DNA of 15,166 bases from Thermopetrobacter sp. (lineage in GTDB: Bacteria; Pseudomonadota; Alphaproteobacteria; Rhizobiales; Aestuariivirgaceae): the NCBI GenBank assembly GCA_011374735.1, contig DRPD01000295.1, positions 1 through 15,166 on the forward strand, given 5' to 3'. The notes beneath the pieces were generated by a model that worked only from the letters and a program-made list of their open reading frames with translations, ran no database searches and was not told where the DNA came from. Shown piece by piece: positions 1 through 6,939 of this stretch. The position numbers were made by a program, and so were the translations under genes. Within the stretch, counting starts at the first letter, position 1; the number at the start of each line of letters is the position of its first letter.

Positions 1-591
<591 letters not shown>

Positions 592-595
<4 letters not shown>

Positions 596-2259
596 GCCCC
601 CAGCAACCGCGCCGCGGCGGCGCGCGCCTCGTCGGTCACCTCATGGGCCGACAGCATGCGGGCGATCTCCTCGCGGCGCTGCTCGGCGCTGGTCAGTTGA
701 CGCACCTCGGTGCGGGTGACGCCGCCCGCGCTGCGCTTGCCGATGACGAAATGATGATCGGCCCCGGCCGCCACCTGCGGCAGATGGGTCACCGCCAGCA
801 CCTGCAGGCCACCGGCCGCCAGCCGCGCCAGCCGCTCGCCCACCGCCGCCGCCACCGCGCCGCCCACCCCGGTGTCGATCTCGTCGAACACCAGCACCGG
901 TGCCGACGCCGTCGCCGCCAGCACCACCTTCAGCGCCAGCATGAAGCGCGACAGCTCGCCGCCGGAGGCCACCCTGGCCAGCGCCGCCGGCGGACTGCCC
1001 GGATTGGTGGCGGCCAGAAACGCCACGTTGTCGATACCCTCCGGCCCGGCCCGCGCCTCGTCGCTCGTGACATCGACACGGAACGCCGCGCCGCCCAGCT
1101 TCAGCGCCGGCAGCTCCGCCATCACCCGTTCCGCCAGCCGCTCCGCCGCCTCCCGCCGCGCCGCCGACAGCGCCCGCGCCGCCTCCAGATAGGCCCGTTC
1201 GGCCGCCGCCGCCGCTTCCTCCAGCTGGCCGATGCGCGCCGCGCCCTCGCCGAGAAGCGCCAGCTTGCCGCGCATGTCGTCCAGCAGGGCGGGCAGGTCA
1301 TCCGGCGTCACCCGGTGCTTGCGGGCCAACCCGCGCAGGGCGAACAGCCGCTCCTCCACTTCCTCCAGTTGCGCCGCGTCGAAGGTCAGCCGCCCTTGCG
1401 CGTCATCGAGCGCCTGTTCCGCTTCCGCCAGCTCCACCAGCACCCGGTCGAAGGCCTCGCACACCGCATCGAGCAGCCCGCCGGCCGCCTCACGCCGCCG
1501 TTCCAGCTTCTTCAAGGCGGCGTTGAGCCGTCCGGCCATGGAGCCATCAGCCTGCAAGGTGGCGCGCATGGCGTTCAGGGCGTCGGCGAACTGTTCCGCG
1601 TGCATCATCACCGCGCGCCGTTCGGCCAACCGCTCCTCCTCGCCCGCTTGCGGCGCCAGCTCCTCCAGCTCCGCCACCGCGTGCTGAAGAAAGTCGCGCT
1701 CCCGTTCGGCCTCGGCCGCCTGCGCGCGCGCCTCCTCCAGCGCCTTGCGGGCCTCCCGCCACTCCCGCCAGCGGCGCGCCACCGTGGCCGCCCGCGCCTC
1801 CAGGCCGCCGAAGGCGTCCAGCAGCTCCCGGTGATGCCGCGCCTCGATCAGCGTGCGCGCCTCGTGCTGGCCGTGGATTTCCACCAGCCGCGCCCCCACC
1901 TCGCGCAGCAGTGACACCGCCACCGGCTGATCGTTGATGAAGGCGCGGGTGGCGCCGTCGGCCTTCTGCACCCGGCGCAGGATGAGCGCGCCGTCCTCCG
2001 CCTCGATCCCCGCCTCGGCCAGCCGCTTGAGCGCCGCATGATCGGCCGCGACCTCGAAGCGCGCCGTCACCACGCCCTGATCGGCCCCGCTGCGCACCAG
2101 CCCCGCGTCGCCGCGCGCGCCGAGCGCCAGCCCCAGCGCGTCCAGCAGGATGGACTTGCCGGCCCCGGTCTCGCCGCTGAGCACGCTCAGCCCCGGGGCG
2201 AACGGCAATTCCAGCCTCTCGATCAGCACGATGTCGCGAATGAACAGCGAAGTCAGCAT
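592..2259 (-). CDS. recN: DNA repair protein RecN (SMC-like ATPase)
   Basis: RecN is a cytoplasmic SMC-family ATPase that acts early in recombinational repair of double-strand breaks. The 555 residues match the family's usual length. Walker A GETGAGKS is at residues 29-36 and the ABC-type signature SGGELSR at 432-438. Walker [14 protein letters not shown] is at 455-467, followed by the switch histidine in AVTHLPQV. The middle (about 160-390) is rich in Ala, Glu and Arg with heptad-like spacing, as expected for the two coiled-coil arms. The ATG at 2257-2259 has an SD-like GGAAGA about 6-7 bases upstream. Its stop overlaps the ligA start, so the two are probably cotranscribed, as is common in Alphaproteobacteria. 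The start faces the divergent DUF2147-like gene across 164 bases. I saw no alphaproteobacterial LexA box (GTTC-N7-GTTC) in that gap, so SOS control is not supported by the sequence. Confidence 0.97.
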
Positions 2260-2295
2260 GGGCGATCTTCCGATTCCGCTTTCTGCATACCATCC

Positions 2296-2312
2296 GGCGG
2301 CGGCCCGCCGCC
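2296..2312. repeat. GC-rich hairpin in the recN leader
   Basis: GGCGGCG (2296-2302) pairs with CGCCGCC (2306-2312) around a three-base loop, a perfect 7-base stem. It lies 37 bases upstream of the recN ATG and just behind the TTGACA of the divergent gene. No T-run follows closely on either strand, so it is not a convincing terminator. It may fold in the recN 5' leader or be incidental in such GC-rich DNA. Confidence 0.35.
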
Positions 2313-2322
2313 AGCATCAGTT

Positions 2323-2352
2323 TTGACAAACCCGCCGACATATGCGGATATG
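2323..2352 (+). promoter_or_regulatory. Candidate housekeeping sigma promoter for the DUF2147-like gene
   Basis: A perfect TTGACA -35 hexamer at 2323-2328 is followed after 18 bases by GATATG (2347-2352), a partial match to TATAAT. It points at the start codon at 2424, giving a leader of roughly 65 bases. The -35 is a strong match in otherwise GC-rich DNA; the -10 is weak and overlaps the direct repeats described separately. Confidence 0.45.
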
Positions 2353-2361
2353 TGGATATGT
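2338..2361. repeat. Three 8-base near-repeats around ATATG, overlapping the candidate -10
   Basis: Two identical GGATATGT units lie back to back (2346-2353, 2354-2361), preceded by a degenerate copy ACATATGC (2338-2345). The array sits across and downstream of the proposed -10 of the plus-strand gene. That position would suit a repressor or activator site, but no known regulator is recognised. Confidence 0.5.
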
Positions 2362-2423
2362 TCGCCCCGCGCACGCCGGGTCGGCGGACATGTCACGTCA
2401 ATGTTTCGGGAGGGACGAGATCG

Positions 2424-2783
2424 ATGCGTCAGATGATCAGGATCGCCGCCGCCGGGGTGCTCATCGCCGGCTTTTCCAGCGCCGCGCTGGCCGCCTCGCC
2501 GTGGGGCATGTGGAAGCGGCCCAACGGCTCCATCGCCAAGGTCTGGCCGTGCAAGGGCGGCATGTGCGGCAAGGTGGTCAAGGGCAAGGGCGCCGGCCGG
2601 GTGATGTTCGACGGCATCAAGAGGCACGGCGGCGTCTGGAAGGGCAAGATGAAGCACCCCGGCATGCCGCGCTTCATGACCTTCAACGGCACCGTGACGC
2701 TGCTGGGCAACAAGATGAAGGTGCAAGGCTGCGCCATCGGCAACGCCATGTGCGACGCCGAGACCTGGGTGCGCGCCAGGTAA
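2424..2783 (+). CDS. Small secreted DUF2147-like protein
   Basis: The protein has 119 residues. A signal peptide runs from residues 1 to 23 (MRQMIRI, a hydrophobic core, then ALA before the cleavage site), which suggests the periplasm. The mature part resembles the DUF2147 family: GMWKRPNGS near the start, then VWPCKGGMCGKVV, a WKGKM-HP segment, and a C-terminal GC-x6-C-x3-W. Four cysteines (43, 48, 103, 110) could form two disulfides. The molecular function of the family is unknown to me. The ATG at 2424 is chosen because it starts the signal peptide directly and has GGGAGG about 10 bases upstream; an in-frame ATG at 2352 would add 24 residues without signal character. This is the only plus-strand gene in the window and the only one ending in TAA. 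It is convergent with bamD (18-base gap, no terminator seen) and divergent from recN, so it looks inserted into the usual bamD-recN-ligA run. Confidence 0.85.
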   Translation: MRQMIRIAAAGVLIAGFSSAALAASPWGMWKRPNGSIAKVWPCKGGMCGKVVKGKGAGRVMFDGIKRHGGVWKGKMKHPGMPRFMTFNGTVTLLGNKMKVQGCAIGNAMCDAETWVRAR

Positions 2784-2801
2784 GCCCGCGCGCCGCCCGC
2801 T

Positions 2802-3677
2802 TCAGGTGCGGTTGAACAGCCGCGACAACCACGATCCCGCCCGCGCCGCCGGCGACAATCCCTGGCCGGAAAGCAGGGCGCGGGCGTCCTTCGTCCAGGA
2901 AGAGTTGGGGAAATTGTGGGCCAGCACGGCGGCCGCCGTCTGCGCCTCGGAGCGCACGCCCAGCGCCAGATAGGCTTCGGTCAGGCGATACAGCGCCTCC
3001 GGCGTGTGGGCCGTGGTCTGATAGTCCCTGACCACCGTCTTGAAGCGGTTGATGGCGGCCAGATAATTGCCGCGTTTCAGGTAATAGCGCCCGATGGTCA
3101 TTTCCTTGCCGGCCAGATGATCGCGCGCCAGCCGGATCTTCTTCCGCGCGTCGGCGGCGTATTTGCTGCCCGGGAAGCGGTTGACCACCTCCTGAAGCAT
3201 TTCCATCGCCTGGCGCGTCGCCGTCACGTCGCGGCGCACGTCGCCGATGCGGTCGAAATACGAAACGGCCCGCAGGTAATAGGCGTAGGGCGCCTCCGGA
3301 TGCCCCGGATGCAGGGTGATGAAGCGTTCCGCCGCCTGCGCCGCCTTGTCGTATTCCTTGCGGCGATACCAGGCGAAGGACTGCATGACGATGGCCTTCG
3401 CGGCGTATTTCGAATAGGGGTGCTGGCGCTCCACCTCGGCGAACTTCTTCGCCGCCGCCTTCCAGCGTTTCTTTTTCAGCAGGGAGAGGCCCTTGTTGTA
3501 GAGCTCGGCCACCGGCGTGACCTTGTCCACCGCCTCCTGCCCCGGCGCGATGTCCGGCGCATCGCCGGCCAGCAGGTTGCGCAGGTCGGAAGCCGCCGAA
3601 CAGCCCCCCAGCAGCCCGGCGGCGATCGCCACCGCGCCGATGCGTGAAAGGGTCGTGTTGTTCCGCCGCTGTCTCAT
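2802..3677 (-). CDS. bamD: Outer membrane assembly lipoprotein BamD
   Basis: BamD is the TPR-containing lipoprotein of the BAM complex, which folds beta-barrel proteins into the outer membrane from its inner face. With the ATG at 3675-3677 it has 291 residues: a basic start (MRQRR), a hydrophobic stretch, and the lipobox LLGGC with the lipidated cysteine at residue 26. Tandem TPR helices follow, with recognisable stretches such as PYSKYAAKA, the YYLRAVSYFDRI region and FPGSKYAADAR. This start has an SD-like GAGAGGTGGC directly upstream. Upstream in-frame ATGs at 3743 and 3710 would push the signal peptide inward, and the 3743 ATG abuts the ftsZ terminator hairpin, so I rejected both. In Alphaproteobacteria bamD usually follows lpxC; here it follows ftsZ directly. 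Retention of bamD implies a functional outer membrane. A GANTC (GATTC) lies just upstream; I could not define a promoter. Confidence 0.95.
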   Translation of the reverse strand: MRQRRNNTTLSRIGAVAIAAGLLGGCSAASDLRNLLAGDAPDIAPGQEAVDKVTPVAELYNKGLSLLKKKRWKAAAKKFAEVERQHPYSKYAAKAIVMQSFAWYRRKEYDKAAQAAERFITLHPGHPEAPYAYYLRAVSYFDRIGDVRRDVTATRQAMEMLQEVVNRFPGSKYAADARKKIRLARDHLAGKEMTIGRYYLKRGNYLAAINRFKTVVRDYQTTAHTPEALYRLTEAYLALGVRSEAQTAAAVLAHNFPNSSWTKDARALLSGQGLSPAARAGSWLSRLFNRT

Positions 3678-3743
3678 GCCACCTCTCGCCGGATCGATTC
3701 GGCGCGTCATTGGCCCGCCCGTCTCATGAACCCGTTTAAGCAT

Positions 3744-3780
3744 GGCAAAACCGGCGGAAATATGTTCCGCCGGTTATGCC
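3744..3780 (-). terminator. Hairpin terminator downstream of ftsZ
   Basis: Bases 3744-3759 and 3765-3780 form a 16-base stem with one mismatch around a five-base loop; the central 11 pairs (AACCGGCGGAA with TTCCGCCGGTT) are perfect. On the minus strand the 3' arm contains a TTTT run near its end, so it resembles a rho-independent terminator with a weak U-tract. It lies 160 bases after the ftsZ stop and 66 bases before the bamD start, marking the likely end of the dcw operon. Confidence 0.65.
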
Positions 3781-3940
3781 GCATTCGATGATGGTTGGAA
3801 AGGCCGTTACCGCCTCATGCCAGGTTGCGTGAAGACGGAACGGTGAAAACCGCTCCGCGCCCCCAGCCAGGCCCTTGTTTGTCATCATTCGGGGGTTGGG
3901 AGGGGGCGTGGGACGGCGGGGGGCTTCATGCATGTTGAAC
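3781..3940. other. ftsZ-bamD spacer where lpxC is usually found; no gene seen
   Basis: No reading frame with family resemblance is present, and there is no remnant of lpxC that I can recognise. A weak hairpin (3837-3856, 8-base stem with one G-U pair and a four-base loop) lies inside and may assist termination or RNA stability. The stretch before the ftsZ stop is G-rich on the plus strand (about 3891-3922). Confidence 0.5.
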
Positions 3941-5482
3941 TCAGTTCTGCTGGCGGCGCAGGAAGGCCGGAATGTCGTATTCGTCCTGCCCGCCTTCCAC
4001 CGCCGGCTTGACGGCGGGCGCCTGCGGCGCCGGCTGGTGCGGGCGCGGTTCGGCCGCGGCCCGTGGCGCCGGCGTTTCGTCCGCCTTCTCGTGGCCGCCG
4101 AACGGCAGATGCTGGCTCAGCCGGTCGAGCAGCGACTTGCGCAGATTGCGGCCGCTCTTGGCCACGCTGCTGATTTGCTCCGCCTTGCGCAGGGCGTTGT
4201 CGCGCACCGGGGCGGGAAAATCCGCCAGATCGGGCACCTGCGGCGCCACCGGCCGTTGTCCCGCGTCCGGCCGCCCGGCCGCGGGTGCGCCGGGTTCCTC
4301 GCGCCGCATGCCCGCCGGCGCGGGCGCCGGTATCTCGTCAGTCGTTTCAGCGGGGCGCCCTTCTTCCGACGGCGCCGCTTCGGAGTGGGGCGCATCTTCG
4401 CCATCGGCCACCGTTTCCGCCTCCAGGCCCGGGTCGCCGACGCCGGGCAGCGGCACGAACGCCGGCGCCTCGTGCGGCTCTTCCCGCTCCGCCGGCGGCG
4501 CGGCGGCCATCGCCTCCGCGTTCAGGCCGGTGGCCACCACGGAAACGCGCATCGTGCCCTCCAGCTCGTCCTCGATGGTGGCGCCGACGATGATGTTGGC
4601 GTCCTCGTCCACTTCCTCACGGATGCGGCTGGCCGCCTCGTCCACTTCATAGAGCGTCAGATCGGCGCCGCCGGCGATGGAAATCAGCACCCCGCGCGCC
4701 CCGGTCAGCTCCACGTCGTCCAGCAGCGGGTTGGCGATCGCCGCCTCCGCCGCCTCGATGGCCCGGGATTCGCCGGACGCCTCGCCGGTGCCCATCATCG
4801 CCTTGCCCATCTCCGCCATGACGGTGCGCACATCGGCGAAGTCGAGGTTGATCAGCCCTTCCTTGGTCATCAGTTCGGTGATCGACGCCACGCCCGAATA
4901 CAGCACCTGGTCGGCCATCGCGAAGGCGGCGGTGAACGACGTCTTCTCGTTGGCCACCCGGAACAGGTTCTGATTGGGGATGACGATCAGCGTGTCCACG
5001 TGCGCCGCCAGGCTCTCGATGCCGCGCTCCGCGATGGCCATGCGCCGCTTGCCCTCGAAGTTGAACGGCTTGGTGACCACGCCGACGGTCAGGATGCGCT
5101 CTTCCTTCGCCGCGCGGGCGATCACCGGCGCCGCCCCGGTGCCGGTGCCGCCGCCCATGCCGGCGGTGATGAACACCATGTGCGAGCCGCTCAAGTGATC
5201 GACGATCTCCGCCAGCGCCTCTTCCGCCGCCGCCGCGCCGATCTCCGGCTGCGATCCGGCGCCCAGGCCCTGCGTCACCTTCGCGCCCATCTGGATGCGT
5301 TTTTCGCACGGGCTTTTGGCCAGCGCCTGCGCGTCGGTGTTGGCGACCACGAAATCGACGCCGCTGAGATTGGATTCGATCATGTTGTTCACGGCGTTGC
5401 AGCCACCGCCGCCGACGCCGAACACCGTGATCCGCGGTTTCATTTCAGACAGATCGGGGACCGAAAGGTTGAGATTGGACAT
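3941..5482 (-). CDS. ftsZ: Cell division GTPase FtsZ
   Basis: FtsZ is the tubulin homologue that forms the cytoplasmic Z-ring. The 513 residues include [14 protein letters not shown] (21-34), the tubulin signature GGGTGTG (110-116) and the catalytic T7 loop NLDFADVR (212-219). The GTPase core ends near residue 320. A linker of about 180 residues follows, rich in Pro, Ala and Glu but containing a basic, helix-like block at about 424-462 ([15 protein letters not shown] at its end). The C-terminal peptide [11 protein letters not shown] (503-513) is the FtsA and membrane-adaptor binding tail. The length and long linker are typical of Alphaproteobacteria. The ATG at 5480-5482 begins the usual [10 protein letters not shown]. 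It is the last gene of the cluster, preceded by a 128-base regulatory gap with a CtrA-type box and followed by a terminator, so it is probably transcribed both from upstream and from its own promoter. Confidence 0.99.
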   Translation of the reverse strand: MSNLNLSVPDLSEMKPRITVFGVGGGGCNAVNNMIESNLSGVDFVVANTDAQALAKSPCEKRIQMGAKVTQGLGAGSQPEIGAAAAEEALAEIVDHLSGSHMVFITAGMGGGTGTGAAPVIARAAKEERILTVGVVTKPFNFEGKRRMAIAERGIESLAAHVDTLIVIPNQNLFRVANEKTSFTAAFAMADQVLYSGVASITELMTKEGLINLDFADVRTVMAEMGKAMMGTGEASGESRAIEAAEAAIANPLLDDVELTGARGVLISIAGGADLTLYEVDEAASRIREEVDEDANIIVGATIEDELEGTMRVSVVATGLNAEAMAAAPPAEREEPHEAPAFVPLPGVGDPGLEAETVADGEDAPHSEAAPSEEGRPAETTDEIPAPAPAGMRREEPGAPAAGRPDAGQRPVAPQVPDLADFPAPVRDNALRKAEQISSVAKSGRNLRKSLLDRLSQHLPFGGHEKADETPAPRAAAEPRPHQPAPQAPAVKPAVEGGQDEYDIPAFLRRQQN

Positions 5483-5534
5483 GACGCTTTCAATTCCTGT
5501 TGCTTTCCCGCTTCCGTGGCGCGCGGCCAGCCCG

Positions 5535-5540
5535 TGTCAA
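5535..5540 (-). promoter_or_regulatory. Possible -35 element of an ftsZ promoter
   Basis: The minus strand reads TTGACA here, 52 bases before the ftsZ ATG. No recognisable -10 occurs 16-18 bases downstream (the sequence there is CACGGAAG), so the promoter assignment is tentative. Confidence 0.3.
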
Positions 5541-5542
5541 GT

Positions 5543-5559
5543 GTTTCCATTTAGGAAAC
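5543..5559. repeat. Inverted repeat GTTTCC-N5-GGAAAC upstream of ftsZ
   Basis: A perfect 6-base inverted repeat with a five-base AT-only centre (ATTTA) lies between the CtrA-type box and the TTGACA. The 17-base dyad is the size of a dimeric repressor site. No regulator is identified. Confidence 0.45.
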
Positions 5560-5565
5560 GAAAGG

Positions 5566-5580
5566 TTAATACGGGATTAA
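5566..5580. promoter_or_regulatory. CtrA-type box TTAA-N7-TTAA upstream of ftsZ
   Basis: The sequence TTAATACGGGATTAA matches the full CtrA consensus TTAA-N7-TTAA exactly and reads as a match on both strands. CtrA is the master cell-cycle response regulator of Alphaproteobacteria and is known to control ftsZ in Caulobacter. The box lies 84 bases before the ftsZ ATG and 26 bases before the TTGACA. A GANTC site (5586-5590, GAATC), the target of CcrM methylation, is six bases away. Confidence 0.7.
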
Positions 5581-5610
5581 AGTTTGAATCTTTTGGCGAC
5601 AGGCGGCGTC

Positions 5611-6894
5611 TCAGAAGCCCTCGCCCAGCCAGCGCCACATGCGCGACAGGTAGCCGCCGCCGCTGGCCCGTTCATCGGCGGCCGGATCGGCCGGCGCCGA
5701 CGTCGCCTCCGGCGCGGCGGCCATGAACAGCAATCCGCAGGCGGTGGCGTAAGCCGGCGTCGCCAGTTGGCACGGCAGGCCGTGCACCTGGCGCGGCGGG
5801 CCGCTGCGGGCCATGCGTTGCAATACCCGTTCGGCCAGCTCGCGCAGCCCGACCAGCTGCGCGCCGCCGCCGGTCAGCACCACGCGCCGCACCGCCTGCG
5901 CGGCCGGACATTCCTGAAGCCCATCGCGCACCAGTTCGAGGATTTCCTCCGCCCGCGGCCGGATCACCGCGTTGAGCATCGCCACCGGCACCTGCTGCTC
6001 GCCCTGGCCGCCCTCGCCCAGCAGCGGCGCGCTCAGCGTCTCCATGCCCAGTTCGTCACCCGGCAGCACCGACCCGTGCAGCACCTTCAGCCGCTCCGCC
6101 ACCGCCAGCGGCAGCGAGAACGCCTGCGCCACGTCGCGGCTGATGTGGCGCCCGGCCACGGCGACGGCCCCGGCGCCGTGCAGGCGGCCATGCAGCCAGA
6201 CGCCCCAGGAGGTCACCTCGGCGCCCAGATCGATGACGATGGCGCCAAGCTCCTGCTCGTCCGGTTCCAGCGCCGCCGTCGCCGCCGCCTCCACCGCCAG
6301 CGCCCGCCCGGCCGGTTCCAGCAGCGCGCGGCGCGCCACCATGTCCAGATTGCGCAACGCCCCGCGCGCCACGTGCACCACGTGGACGGTGGTTTCCAGC
6401 ACTTGCGCGTGCAGGCCCTCCGGCGCCGCCGCCACCACCCCGTCCAGCGCGTGATGAGCGTCCATGACCTGCACGATCTCGCGCCCCGGCGCGTTCCAGC
6501 CGGCCAGCGCCCGGGCCCGCGCGGCCCGCAAGTGGCCGACGCTCACCGGCCCGCCGCCGATGTCGAGGCGCGCCGTGAGCGCCGCCGCCGCCGGCCTGCC
6601 GCCGGAGACGTTGAGCATCACCTCCCGCAGCGATACCCCGGCCATGTGTTCCGCCGCGTCCACCGCCAGCCGGATCGCCGCTTCCGCCGCCTGCGGATCG
6701 CCGATCACCCCGCGCGAGATGCCACCCGCCGCCTGTTCCGCGTGGCCGATGATGCGCAGCCGGTCGTCGCCGGCCGTCCGCTCGCCGATCAGGCAGCGGA
6801 TGGTGCCGCTGCCGACATCGAGGGCGGCGATGACGCCCGTTCGCTGGCGCCGTGGCGGATGTCCATGATGGGCCGGAAAGCTGACGATGGTCAT
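5611..6894 (-). CDS. ftsA: Cell division protein FtsA (actin-like membrane anchor)
   Basis: FtsA is the actin-fold protein that tethers FtsZ filaments to the inner membrane and recruits later divisome proteins. The 427 residues are of normal length. The phosphate-1 loop is ALDVGSGTIRCLIGE (24-38). The 1C-domain region contains SRGVIGD (60-66), and the C-terminal half has AERLKVLHGSV (266-276) and TGGGAQLVG (341-349). The last 13 residues (YLSRMWRWLGEGF) form the amphipathic membrane-targeting helix. The phosphate-2 loop reads DLGAEVTSWG (222-231) rather than the usual DxGGGTT, a notable departure at the nucleotide site. The ATG at 6892-6894 has no clear Shine-Dalgarno sequence. The gene lies 45 bases after ftsQ and 128 before ftsZ. 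Confidence 0.97.
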   Translation of the reverse strand: MTIVSFPAHHGHPPRRQRTGVIAALDVGSGTIRCLIGERTAGDDRLRIIGHAEQAAGGISRGVIGDPQAAEAAIRLAVDAAEHMAGVSLREVMLNVSGGRPAAAALTARLDIGGGPVSVGHLRAARARALAGWNAPGREIVQVMDAHHALDGVVAAAPEGLHAQVLETTVHVVHVARGALRNLDMVARRALLEPAGRALAVEAAATAALEPDEQELGAIVIDLGAEVTSWGVWLHGRLHGAGAVAVAGRHISRDVAQAFSLPLAVAERLKVLHGSVLPGDELGMETLSAPLLGEGGQGEQQVPVAMLNAVIRPRAEEILELVRDGLQECPAAQAVRRVVLTGGGAQLVGLRELAERVLQRMARSGPPRQVHGLPCQLATPAYATACGLLFMAAAPEATSAPADPAADERASGGGYLSRMWRWLGEGF

Positions 6895-6897
6895 GAC

Positions 6898-6925
6898 CGT
6901 TCAACACACAAGAGGTTCGTTCAAC
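6898..6925. repeat. Direct repeat CGTTCAAC x2, spaced 20 bases, between ftsQ and ftsA
   Basis: CGTTCAAC occurs at 6898-6905 and again at 6918-6925, 20 bases apart start to start, close to two helical turns. It fills most of the 45-base gap between ftsQ and ftsA, one of the few real gaps in the operon. It could bind a regulator on one DNA face or act in the mRNA before the ftsA start. Confidence 0.45.
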
Positions 6926-6939
6926 CGACGGCGGGGAGC

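Noticed and set aside
643-1914. 423-codon plus-strand open frame opposite recN
   Set aside because: Low-complexity Arg, His and Gln-rich product typical of antisense frames in GC-rich coil-coding DNA; no start signal or family resemblance.
2260-2423. LexA box controlling recN
   Set aside because: No GTTC-N7-GTTC was found in the gap; the single GTTC at 2358 has no partner.
3675-3743. N-terminal extension of BamD from the ATG at 3743
   Set aside because: It lacks a ribosome binding site, abuts the terminator hairpin and puts 22 extra residues before a normal lipoprotein signal peptide.
3875-5554. 559-codon plus-strand open frame opposite ftsZ
   Set aside because: It is a high-GC antisense shadow: Arg-, His- and Gly-rich translation with no domain, fully covered by a certain gene on the other strand.
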